Shown here piece after piece: positions 44,160 through 54,184 of a DNA stretch of 64,000 nt. Under the pieces are notes generated by a model. The model was not told the origin of the DNA, ran no database searches, and saw nothing but the letters and a program-made list of their open reading frames with translations. The DNA comes from Lepisosteus oculatus (taxonomy: Eukaryota; Chordata; Actinopteri; Semionotiformes; Lepisosteidae): positions 43,036,490-43,100,489 of the forward strand of contig NC_090709.1 of NCBI RefSeq assembly GCF_040954835.1, given 5' to 3'. Both the position numbers and the translations under genes were made by a program. Numbering within the stretch: position 1 is the first letter of the stretch; every line of letters begins with the position of its first letter.

Positions 44160-44545
44160 ATCACCTGCTATCGCTGCTGTTTCTTCAAATCCTTCAACTG
44201 ATCATCGATATCGAGGAATAATATATAGTTTCTTCAAATCCTTCAACTGATCATCGACATAGAGAAATAATATTATACAATTGTGGTTTTCTGTTAATTG
44301 CCAATTTGACTAATTACATCTTCGTTTACAGATGTCTTGCATGTATCACAAGGTATAATAGTCGTCGTGCGTCCTCAGTTAAAATGTACGACAAAAGTAC
44401 AACATTTATGGTTACATCCATATTAAAATGAAGGTAAATATACCAAGATATTAAAATACAATTGTACAGTCCTAACTTAATAATGCCTGTGAAGTTTTCC
44501 AACAAATCCGAACTGTAATTTTGAAATATTATAGCTGAGAATGAA
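44160..44545 (-). repeat. tRNA-neighbourhood repeat, inverted copy, with a 49-bp tandem duplication
   Basis: The minus strand matches 40,700-40,960 in reverse order (agttaaaatgtacgac, aattgtggttttct). ttcttcaaatccttcaactg starts at 44,181 and again at 44,230, a 49-bp direct duplication. Confidence 0.6.
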
Positions 44546-44932
44546 AAGAGAGTACAAAGATCAAATTCAATGAGTGAAAATGCACCAGTAGTTCTCTAAG
44601 CTGAGTTTCTTCCCTGAACATGACTTGCTTGCGAAGCACCAAGCAGCCTTGAACGGATCGCGGAAATCAAATATACAGTACAGATGGATTCAGAGTGTGC
44701 TTTCCAACTTTTGTGCAACATTTTCCTTTGATAGGGTGGAGTTGTCTTCACAATCTGGGTTAAATAAAAAGGAGTGACGTCAGTGTTAAACAGCTTTCCT
44801 TCTTGGAGAACAATGGTTGTGTTCCATATTTCTAATTATTTTGGTTTCAAGATCGCAATTTAGTGTGAAACATAAAAGCCAGCTGAATAAGCTTTATTAA
44901 TTTCCCTCATGGGATCAATAAAGTATCTACAG

Positions 44933-46318
44933 CAGTGGTTCTCAAACTTTTTGGACCAAGTACCACCCCTAATCCAACCAAAGCATCCAAGTACCACCTA
45001 CAAGTCATCATCTCATAGGAACCCCAGAAATTCTCAATGACCAACATGAGTGTACGTGCACATACTCACACATACATATAATAAATATTATAATAATGAA
45101 CTTTATTTGATATAGCGCCTTTAAAGGTGGCTTCTCAAAGTATTTTACAGAAAAAAAAACATTAACAACAACTAATAAAAAAGCACCATTTCAGTGAGAG
45201 GGGTGAGCCTATTTAGTTGAGCAAAGGAGATGTGAATTAATTTTTCGAGCCTTGATACAATTCACAACAGAGTCTAACAGATATTAAATTATCAGGCATT
45301 TTCTTGACGGCAAAGGTCTCGCGGTGGATGTTGTAATGCGTACATTAATTTCTGGAGCAACCTCTCTAATTCGTGCAACTGCACCGTTATGTCGGCTTGT
45401 CATTGCTCTAGCACCGTCTATACAAACTCAGATGCATTTTATCAAGTCGAGGTCATTCTCTTCGATAAATTCATTCTGAAGCTGAAATATGTGCTCTCCT
45501 GTAGTTCCTGTTGGTAGCGGTTTACAGAACAGAAGGTCTTCATGGGACATCTAATTGCAGTGAAAAACATCTGCTCATCTTAACGCGCTCTATCAGTGTA
45601 CTTTTGAAATAATCCTTCATTTCAATAATTCTATGAATGACTGTGTCTTTCAGGGGGAGGGGGGCAGCAGGTCGAGCTGTTTAGCAGCTTTTTTTCCACA
45701 CATAATACGTGTCAGCTCTTTTGCCAACGGTAAATAAGGTTCTTCAAAAATAGTGTAGCTTACCTGCTTTAGCAATCCGCAAGCTTTTTCCGCGTTTCCG
45801 TTTTTATTTCCGTATTTATTTAAAGTTTTTATTTCATGCGCATGGGAGCGAAACACAGAGACGCTCGGTGTATTTTTCTCAAATTTGAACAGTTCTTAAA
45901 TATTTTTCTATCACGCTTTCGTGTGCTCACAAGATTGCCTGCGTTCGTAGCATGTATTTCTATGCATTCCTGTGTTTACAATGTTGGCATTGTTCCAAAA
46001 TCACGCACATTCTCCTTTCTCCCTATTTGCTGGAGATACAATAGCTTTTTTTAAATACAATTGGTCACTTGCATCCGTAGCACGCATTCCTATAGAGTGG
46101 TATAGAATTACAGAGTATCTCTTGTGTCCACTGAAGTATTAGCACGCACTGTATCGTAGTATGTAGGCTGCGTATTCGACAAGTATTAAAATACAAAATA
46201 TGAAAACCCGTCCCGATTTTTCAGTGCACACTACACAGTTCCAGGGTCATTTGGCGTACCACCTGGTGGCACTCCACGTACCACTGCCGGTACGCGTACC
46301 ACAGTTTGAGAACCACTG
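44933..46318 (-). mobile_element. hAT DNA transposon, copy B
   Basis: The ends CAGTGGTTCTCAAAC...GTTTGAGAACCACTG are flanked by a perfect 8-bp target duplication ATCTACAG (44,925-44,932 and 46,319-46,326). It is the same family as 16,867-18,301 in opposite orientation. Transposase relics and the internal L2-type tail (near 45,105-45,150) are shared. Frames are broken. Confidence 0.88.
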
Positions 46319-46590
46319 ATCTACAGTATCTATAAATCTCTTACACGTCATTTACAATGGCTTTTCAACTAATAGCCCGTGCAGGGATCAAACCCTAGCT
46401 GTTGGTACAGTACGAGTTGCGTAAGGCTCTGTAACGCGCAGATGAGAAACTAACCTCTGCTTCTTCATTATATACACAGTGAGCTATATATGCGAGCTTA
46501 CTGCCTCCTACGGGCTCTGTATTTGATTGCGGTACAAGACCGGCCGTTGAGATAAAGTGAGACGGGTGTGTACATTAAAAGGCTCATAGT

Positions 46591-46646
46591 GTCCCTGGGA
46601 GGGCTCAAACCACCACCCTTTTGGTTAACAACCGAACCACAAAGAC
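46591..46646 (-). pseudogene. tRNA-Asn(GTT) relic without a D arm
   Basis: The minus strand reads gtctttgtgg, directly joined to ttcggttgttaacc, then ggtggtttgagccc and ccagggac. Anticodon GTT and the T arm are Asn, but about 18 nt of D arm are missing. Confidence 0.65.
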
Positions 46647-46916
46647 TCATGTACAGCTTAACACTTCTCGGTCTCAGTGAAAGTGATACACTCCGTAAAA
46701 TTTCCAGAGATTCATTTATTTTTAAAGGAAAATCACCAACAGCGGCCAAGATCTACTGGAGTTTTTTCATTCTACACTGCGATTTCTGAAGGGTACTCTG
46801 TGAAAATACGAGTTTTGACGAGAAGGGATGGACATATAAGGTCAAAAGGCTTGAGGAATTGAACCTTAAGGTGAAGACTGCGGGTTCAGTAGCAGCAGAA
46901 CCTGATCAGTATCAGT

Positions 46917-46987
46917 TGACTCCGATATACTTTGAAAATGAACTTGGGGATTTAGAGTCAGACGTGCTACCGTTGCACCATGGAGTA
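46917..46987 (-). pseudogene. tRNA-Trp-derived relic with a CTA (amber) anticodon
   Basis: The 71-nt minus-strand sequence has atggtgcaacggtagcacgt and ctgactctaaatc where tRNA-Trp has ctgactccagatc, so the anticodon is CTA, complementary to the UAG stop codon. The acceptor ends cggagtca. The T arm is poor and there is no T-run terminator. Confidence 0.6.
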
Positions 46988-47190
46988 CTTAATTAAAAAA
47001 AATAGAAAAAAAATCAGTGTTCCTGGATCTGTAATTGAGAACAACACCTGCACAAGAGCTGCGCAGGAAGAATAAAATGTGGTCTGTGAAGAAGAGACTC
47101 TCTTCGGAGAGCTGCGCTCTTCACAGGAGATTTTTTTTTTTGTGAAGCTGATTTGTCTCCTTTGGGAAATTCAACAGCAGTGACAACCGT

Positions 47191-47262
47191 GACTTCGTGG
47201 CGCAACGGTAGCGCGCCTGACTCCAGATCAGAAGGCTGTGTGTTCAAATCATGTCGAGGTCA
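47191..47262 (+). tRNA. tRNA-Trp(CCA)
   Basis: gacttcgtggcgcaacggta, ctgactccagatcagaag, T arm tgtgttcaaatcatg, acceptor cgaggtca. All stems pair, with a few G-T pairs, and a TTTTT terminator follows within 15 nt. Confidence 0.88.
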
Positions 47263-47794
47263 GCTGTTACTTTTTCAGGTTCTGCTGGTCCTGAACACGG
47301 AATTCACCCCATGCAGTTGAGTTCTATCTGTACACCACATAGATAATCAAAACAAAATAGAGCAGTACAGGACACGCAGTGTGGAGCTCACACAGGCTTA
47401 CAGTCTCCAGCATTGGAGTGGAGGGGAAAAAAGAACTTTGTTTTTTTTTAAGAGAAAAGGCACAGTTCACATCTGCTTAACATCACGTCCAACTTTAGAG
47501 ACAGCTACATCAGATAATGGAATCCCGGAAGTTTCAGATAACTTTTTTTTAATACAGGTTCAAGCAAACCTGAAAGTTAATGAGTTTCCGGACACTTTTG
47601 TTTTATTAAAAAGTGTCTGAAGCCTGAAACTGTAATTTGAAAACAAAACCCGCTATTGGACATTAGCAGGTGCTTTTTGTAACGATTTGCTATTTCATGC
47701 TGGAAAACAAAGGAAACAGACCCAACGTTTGCTTTCAGGTGCGGTTCATTACATAATATACATCTATTACTGAGGAGCTTGAATAAAATTTACA
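47263..47794. other. Spacer between tRNA genes
   Basis: No gene or repeat is recognised; several short T runs. Confidence 0.45.
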
Positions 47795-47867
47795 CGAGCC
47801 AGGTAGAAGTCGAACCTACAATCTTATGATCCGAAATCAGACGCGTTGTTTATTAAACCGCTGGCAT
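47795..47867 (-). tRNA. tRNA-Arg(TCG), probably decayed
   Basis: The minus strand reads ccagcggtttaataaac, then gtctgatttcggatcataag (anticodon TCG), ggttcgacttc, cctggctcg, 73 nt. A TTTT follows. The 5' end (atgccag) mismatches the acceptor and the D arm is unusual. Confidence 0.6.
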
Positions 47868-48500
47868 TTCACATGACCTGAATTCCCCCATAGTGTGCTC
47901 AGCGCCGCTACTAGTAATGCACCGCTCCGTCTAAAATTTCAAAGTGAGAAACATGTGTTTTCTGATTTTTTATGAGTTTTAAAATATAATCTCTTTAAAT
48001 CAGACAAGGGGTTTATGTTTCGCACTGAAATTCCGATTGACTGAGAATTCAAAGAAAGACTGTTTTCTTCCACAACACCGTATAATTATCACATCCACCA
48101 GACTCTCCAACCTCTCCAGATCTTGCTGGTCGAGCAATTGCTCCGATAAATTAGGTCACGTATCATGTTAAATCATTTCTTCTCAACACAACATTTCCTG
48201 GTGCACGTTTTCTCTATGAAAAAAAGACATTTTTCCGTTGCACGATTTCTCGTTTTTTATCAAAGCGTACAGAAAAAAAAAGAAGAAGAAATAGTGTTGC
48301 AAAAGAACTCTGTCGCCCTTGGGAGATGTCAAACGCATTGGACATGAAAATGGCAGATAAAAGCCAGTTCTCTTCGTTTCTCAGTGTCGGGGCTGCTATG
48401 TAAAAGAGGCAATTTGCTCTGAGCGCAGGTTCAGCGCTTACTGAACGCAGATGTCTCAGAGCGGTGTGTCCAAGCGGCTGTAAAAGGTGAAGATTGTCCT

Positions 48501-48574
48501 GTCACCGTAGCCTAGTTGGTTAAAGCGCTTCTCTATTAAACAAAAGAACCGAGATTCAAATCCCAGCCGTGTCT
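48501..48574 (+). pseudogene. tRNA-Thr-derived relic with an ATT anticodon
   Basis: gtagcctagttggttaaagc and the T arm gattcaaatccc follow tRNA-Thr(AGT), but the loop ctattaa puts ATT (Asn) at the anticodon. Two of seven acceptor pairs fail and no TTTT follows. Confidence 0.6.
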
Positions 48575-48820
48575 TTCTTCCTATCTTGTAGTACAGAACG
48601 TATCATTTCGGGCAATCACAAAGGGCTTGATTTCGTTAAATGCATGTGTTCATTTCCTTTCTGGAAAACTTGTTTTTGATGAAATTCACACAGCTTGCGA
48701 AAAATGAAATTCAATTCTTGGTTATCAGTGCAGAAGAAATATTACAGGCTGGCAAAATAAACGGGAAGAGATTTTTTTTTAACCGAAAACTTGTGATTTG
48801 AGAAATGACTTTAACAGTCA

Positions 48821-48826
48821 CTCTCT

Positions 48827-48877
<51 letters not shown>

Positions 48878-48894
48878 GAGTCCACCCAGGGACG
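48821..48894 (+). tRNA. tRNA-Asn(GTT)
   Basis: ctctctgtggcgcaatcggt, anticodon arm ttcggctgttaaccgaa, T arm ggtggttcgagtccacc, 3' end cagggacg: 74 nt, with TTTT 6-9 nt downstream. Only position 1 is odd (C, facing C72, instead of G). Confidence 0.85.
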
Positions 48895-48959
48895 GGGTTC
48901 TTTTGCGATATAAACATTGTCTTCAGTCGATTGGATTTCTCAGCGAAACCTTAACCATT

Positions 48960-49285
48960 TTAATATTTGCAGGAAATGCGAGTGTTTAACACGTGTCAGG
49001 GTCACCGGGAAATGTCTAATAATGCCCAACATTGCAACTCCCCAGAAAACCATATTCACTCAAAAAAAATTATCGTCGAATCTTCATTTATACTCCAGTT
49101 GAATCCTCTGCTGAAATATTTTAAAAATACAATGCAGGTTTGTTTGAGAACTTGACAAGCATTCTTACAATAGCACTAAGCAGTTGGATTTTGATATTTT
49201 GACATATTTACCTTAATTTTAAACATAAATACTATACAGTCTATTGTAATTTTAAAATATGTTAGCTGAGGATGCAAAGGGGTGA
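48960..49285 (+). repeat. tRNA-neighbourhood repeat, copy 2
   Basis: ttcatttatactcc, tgagaacttgacaagcattc and attgtaattttaaaatatgt tagctgaggatgc repeat the order seen at 40,600-40,820. Confidence 0.65.
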
Positions 49286-49356
49286 AAGGGAAAGGTCAGA
49301 GGGTATAGTAAAAACAAGGTTAGGATTGGTGGAGGTGGTAGGGGTGTTGATGGTTT

Positions 49357-49910
49357 TTCTCTTGTCATGGAAATATAACTATTAATTTTAAAGGATCACT
49401 TACTGACGTCAGACAGCTGCCAATTCTCCAGACGCGTCTCTGGAAGGATAAACAGTTTATCCTCCGAGGTTCGTCCAATTTGCTAAAATTGTCCGGGTCC
49501 GGATGGAGTTTCAGCAGCCGTTCGCGCTCAGGTTTGTGATCCCGGACGAGCCCCCAAATTGTCATGGAAATATAACTATCAAGGAAGCCACAAGAGAGAG
49601 TTCTCACCTGAGTAAGGTCTTTATTTCAATATTGCAATATTGGGAGCCCTGCAAAGTGCAACCAGAGACTCAATTTGTTACAAGCAGTACAGGGTTTTTA
49701 TAAGACGTTGCGCTGTAAAAAAGTTCAGCACTTGGTCCCTTCTAAAACTTCCCCTTTCTCTAAGAGAAAACAGATTACATCATAGAGCGAGAGAAGAAAA
49801 ACTAGATTTGTTATTCAAAGCTTATCAGTTACTTTCAGCTAATTCTAATGACCCAGACAGCATATATTGTTTTGGTACATTGTCTTCTAAACTAACCTAA
49901 ACAGTGTACT
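49357..49910 (-). mobile_element. Retrovirus-like (gammaretrovirus-type) fossil fragment
   Basis: On the minus strand a presumed LTR (TATAAAA near 49,700, AATAAAGA near 49,620, end ...ccatgaca at 49,562) is followed at once by tgggggctcgtccgggat, the tRNA-Pro primer-binding site typical of gamma-type retroviruses. A second short copy of the LTR end lies at 49,357-49,375. The upstream limit is uncertain. It is only a fragment without coding capacity, and old. Confidence 0.65.
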
Positions 49911-50238
49911 TTGTTGACGAACTGTTTTCTAAAATTCTGCACGCACTGTAGCACAGCAGTTACATCCTTGAAATATATTATCTAAAAGCACCAATATATT
50001 TTTTCAAAGCTCTCTACATTTTTAAGAATCAATTTACTTATTAGATTTCCACTTCACCGGCATCATGCAAGCAAACTACATAAATATGAGAAAACACGCA
50101 AGAGAGTTGTCACTCAGAGTGTCGAAGGGTCGATGTATACTGGGGCTCAGTTGAAATGCAACGTCAGGACTTTTCCGAATTATGTCACACGAAGAAAGCA
50201 CAGCCCTTTCCGCCCTGCCGCGTGTGTCTCGGTAACTC

Positions 50239-50310
50239 GCTGTGATCGTATAGTGGTCAGTACTTTGCGTTGTGGCCGCAACAACCCCGGTTTGAATCCG
50301 GGTCACGGCA
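50239..50310 (+). tRNA. tRNA-His(GTG)
   Basis: gctgtgatcgtatagtggtc, tttgcgttgtggccgcaaca, T arm ccggtttgaatccgg, 3' end tcacggca: 72 nt, with one G-T pair in the acceptor and TTTT downstream. It sits directly at the end of the inverted duplication. Confidence 0.9.
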
Positions 50311-50885
50311 GAATAGGGGCGTCTGCTTTTACTACTCGCACGAATGAAGGCAAAAAAAAAGCCAATCGATGTGAACGAACGGCGCTTTACAGAGGAGTAC
50401 TGCCTGACTGGATCGTTGATGAACGACAGAGGCCACTCCGACCTCTTCTCGGTTTTCTTTAATGACTTACTAAGGATCTTCTTCACATTCGCCCATGCAG
50501 GGGAAGCCAGTTACACCAAAGCAAACGCAGGAAAGTGCATTTCAAGCAGAGACCAGGAGGGACTTGTTTACACCGAGAGTGGGCGGAGAATGGAACAATG
50601 CGCCCAGCCCTGTTGCTGGAGCCGATTCTTGATGAGCTCTTGGGCTCACTAAGAGGCCCCCGCTGGATGCTAATCTTTCTGTTGTTCTTGCAGGTCCTGC
50701 GCTGCTTTTGAGCCGACAGAGCTCGTCCTGGTCTGTCGACACAGCCCAATTGCAAATGATCAGCTCCGCGTACAGAAGGAACGTGCGTTTGGTACAAGAG
50801 TGGACGAAGGCACCGGAAATACATTGGGAACAAATGACCGGCCGCTCAAGACCTCTGTGAAGTACAGGAGCGTGCAAAACGAGGC

Positions 50886-50958
50886 TGTTTCCGCCCGGTC
50901 TCGAACCGGGGACCTTTCGCGTGTTAGGCGAACGTGATAGCCGCTACACTACGGAAAC
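50886..50958 (-). tRNA. tRNA-Val(AAC)
   Basis: gtttccgtagtgtagcggct, cgttcgcctaacacgcgaa, ccccggttcgagaccgggcg, gaaaca: a complete 73-nt cloverleaf with a 5-bp anticodon stem and a TTTT terminator (gcctcgttttgc). Confidence 0.93.
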
Positions 50959-51067
50959 CTGCAGGGATCGCTGCTGGTGTCTCGCTTGCGTTTCGGGCTG
51001 AGAAAGGGATGCGTCACTTTAGGCAGGTGGCGCTGGAGAGAGGAACAAAGGGCGCGATGAAACAAAA

Positions 51068-51140
51068 TGCCGAAACCCGGGATCGAACCAGGGACCTTTA
51101 GATCTTCAGTCTAACGCTCTCCCAACTGAGCTATTTCGGC
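51068..51140 (-). tRNA. tRNA-Phe(GAA)
   Basis: gccgaaatagctcagttggg, gttagactgaagatctaaag, ctggttcgatcccgggtttc, ggca: a perfect 73-nt cloverleaf, followed at once by TTTTG. Confidence 0.95.
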
Positions 51141-52009
51141 GGTGCGCAAAGCCCACAGCCACCTGCTCCAGCCTTCCTGTGTTGTGGCATGAGCGCACCA
51201 AGAGTAGCGGGAGAGTGTTGCAGGAACGTCACTCAGAAGGAAAGCCACCCAGCTGCGCCCTCTGAGCTCTGTCCAGCGCATCTTCCTCGCATGGACTCCT
51301 GCCTGCGACGGGCAGGAAACAATTAGCAAGAACAGAACGACACCCCATGGGTGTCTCATGACCGCACCTTAGGTTGTGACACGTGCAGGTGTGAGGGGTT
51401 GCCGGGCTACTTTGGAGCAGAGCTTGGGCGGAGGGGGGGCGGGAAAGCAGACAAAGAGGTGACACCTCAAGGTCTGCACGATCACAGCTCTCCGCCGCCC
51501 CAGGCTTCCGCTCGATAAGCTACTGGACACACCCGCCCCTCCTCACACAGACCGTGGAAAAGCCCCCGAGTGGGAGGGCTCTCTCTTCCTCCCAGGAGCT
51601 CTTGGACACGACGCACAGACAGGGCGCGGGGAGCCGCAGCCTGCAAACACGGCTCCAGGCAGGACTCCACTCCGCAGGAGCCGCAGAGCAGAGGAGATTA
51701 GGGCAGCTTAGCTCCTGTGCAGAGACCTGAGCTGTTGTTGCTGTGGATGCTGTCTTTTCTGCACTCGGGGTAGGACATCAGGAAGCACATTGAAGCGCTG
51801 CGACATGCACTGTACAGATCCCGCCACTACTGGGCCCGATTTCCCCGGATCGAAACCGGGCGGAAACAGGCCCGTTTCGTTTGTTGCCACGCACACTGTT
51901 TAGGGATTCGCCTAGCGCTGTGATCGAACAGACCCACTCACCTCTTAGTGTGGCGGGTCTGCACAGTGGATGTCGCAGCGCATCCTGCTTTCACTTCAAT
52001 GCGCGTCCT

Positions 52010-52067
52010 GATGAACCCTGGTCTCCCGCGTGACAGGTGGGGATACTTGCCACTATACTAACGAGGA
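52010..52067 (-). pseudogene. tRNA-Asp(GTC) relic
   Basis: tcctcgttagtatagtggca and cacctgtcacgcgggagacc are Asp-like; the T arm is broken after gggttcat and the acceptor 3' strand is absent. Confidence 0.7.
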
Positions 52068-52899
52068 AGACATCGCTCTCTGCTTAGTGTGCAAAACACT
52101 TACTTGCAGCATTGTGGGTGCTGTGGTTTAAATGCTATTGGTTTGTGAACAGAATACCCCTATCCCAGTACATTGTGCCACATTAAATAAACACACGAGA
52201 AAAAGAGATTCAGAACGCAAAGCTGTGTCAGTGTTCTGTGTAAAAAATCGGTTTGAACATCATGGGAGCTGTGTTTAATAAGCTGCTGAGTAAAGAATAT
52301 TTTAATCTTCTTGCTGTCAGTAGTATTTTGCATATAGTTGACTCTTACCTGAATGAAAACAGGACGTAAAGGAAGGGTTTCAGAATTCAGACAAAGCTTT
52401 ATTCCCGTGCTTACAGTCTGGGTAATTGGAGACTGCACAGTTATGCTTCCTATGGTCATATACGGGTTTTTCGCTTGAAGCCGTATTGAACAGTATTTCT
52501 CGCGTTGTGAACTTGTGTATACAGCGGTCCCCCGGGTTCCAGTTAGTGCGTAATTACTCATCGATGAAAAACCGGAGGTTTAAAAAAAGATAATTAGCTC
52601 ACTGATACTTTGATGTAGAGGCTGTGGAAATATCCACGTCGTGGTCTTTAAAATGCATTTGGTTTGAAGGCGTTCTGTGCTTCCGTTGCGAAGATATGGA
52701 CAAAAGAATATTCGTGCTTGGTCCAAAAAATGTAATATAAACGAAAAAGTAAAGGCTGAGAAAGCATTCACAATGTAGTTTATGCACAAAGCAAGTATTC
52801 TCGCGATTCTAAGAGGTTTCGTGTAAACGCTACAGGCGTGGCAAAATCGTTTTCGAACTTCAAGCTAACTTTACCCCGGTTGCAATCAGCACACATTTT

Positions 52900-53007
52900 T
52901 TCAGGATAGTCGAGCAGTTTAAAACAGCAAATTCACAGCTTCGTGTCTTTTAAGCTTTGTGTTTCGCTCTCCAAATAGAGGCACGGATTCAAATCCCACT
53001 CCCGACA
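52900..53007 (+). pseudogene. tRNA-Leu relic with an intron-like insert
   Basis: tcaggatagtcgagcagttt, then after ~45 nt gaggcacggattcaaatccc and actcccgaca. Ends and T arm match the tRNA-Leu(CAG/CAA) group (normally gtcaggatggccgagc ... cttctgaca). The total of 108 nt fits the intron-containing Leu-CAA gene, but the anticodon arm is not pairable. Confidence 0.5.
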
Positions 53008-54184
53008 GTCAGGCATTTTACCCTGTCTTTTTTACCTGCTTTTACACTGTTTCAGTCTTGTTGTGCTCGCTGACAATCACAGTACGAGGAAAACGGAGAA
53101 ACTACTTAGCAAAAAACATAACGGACAGAAAAAAGCTTCGTAAACACGTGAATGTGATTAGCAGCGGTAAGGTATGCATTCAAATGTTTAAGGCTGATTT
53201 ATAAAAGCAGCAGAAGAAAGTTGCAGCGCAGTGCAATTTGTGAGAATTCGCGGGTTTTTATGCTGCTTGGACTTCTTTCAAGCCTATGAAGTGACCCCCG
53301 TTTTATTTTCATTTTCAAACTTCAGAACCGAATAACAAAAAGGTTTTATGTGTGACAGCATTCCGTTGCAAATACCGTTTCCACGATGTATTCAGCGACG
53401 GGAATGAAATATTTTAGTACTGGCTCAAATGCGAGGAATTTCAGAAAAACCTGGAAAAGCAACGCTTACAGTAAATGACAAATTTAAAGCGTGTAGTCAG
53501 CATGAACAGAACAACGCAATGCTCTGTAATAACGATCTGAAGCCGCAATTACTCTTTTATTTCGGGCAGTTCATTCCGATAAGATGTTTCCGCAGAATAA
53601 ATGAAATGCCGAACTCCAAACATGTTGTTGCCATTATTGTTACTCCTGCTGCTGTAGTTTTAAGCTTTAATCAGTAGATATGTAATGTTGTAAAGGGGCT
53701 GGACTACTTTGTTCAGTCCAAATTCCATTATGTGAATTTATGCTTCTTTAATATAAGCATTAACAACACAATGCGTGCTCAAAAACCGTTACTTATTAGC
53801 TTAAGAAGCGGCAGTGTTTTGACAAAGTGTGGTATTCGAACAGTAAATGCTGAAGTGTTTAATACTTGCTTGTGAGCCTTAGATAAATTTTCGAAATCAG
53901 ACTTCGAAATTTTGTTCCCCTTTCACTGTGTTGTATTTGCCCTACTCGTACAACATCAATTGTGATGTCATCATTGCCCATTGGTTTGTGTCTTGTTATC
54001 ATTATGTATTTTACATTGCAGGACCTGAAGGTACTGAAGGTAGGAACTGAAAGTACAGACTGCTTTAATCATCAGAAAGTTTTTTTTTTCTGCTGTTCTC
54101 TTTCCTGATGTATTGGTATTTGAAGGCTATTGGGCAGCAATGATTTATCTTCCTGAACTCGCTATATAACATATGGGTCCATGG
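53008..54184. other. No gene recognised
   Basis: Intergenic DNA with short frames only; 53,429-53,677 is open for 82 codons but looks random. Confidence 0.4.

Larger units (their letters stand above)
50314..52882 (-). repeat. Inverted segmental duplication, right copy
   Basis: This is the reverse complement of 25,127-27,740. It keeps intact tRNA-Val and tRNA-Phe and a decayed tRNA-Asp, and lacks the 77-bp tandem copy seen on the left. The inner end abuts tRNA-His and the outer end lies at acccc (52,873-52,878). Confidence 0.88.

Noticed and set aside
46368-46450. tRNA-like text on the minus strand (agggtttgatccctgcacgggct)
   Set aside because: Only a T-arm and acceptor-like stretch; no D or anticodon arm can be drawn, so no isotype can be named.
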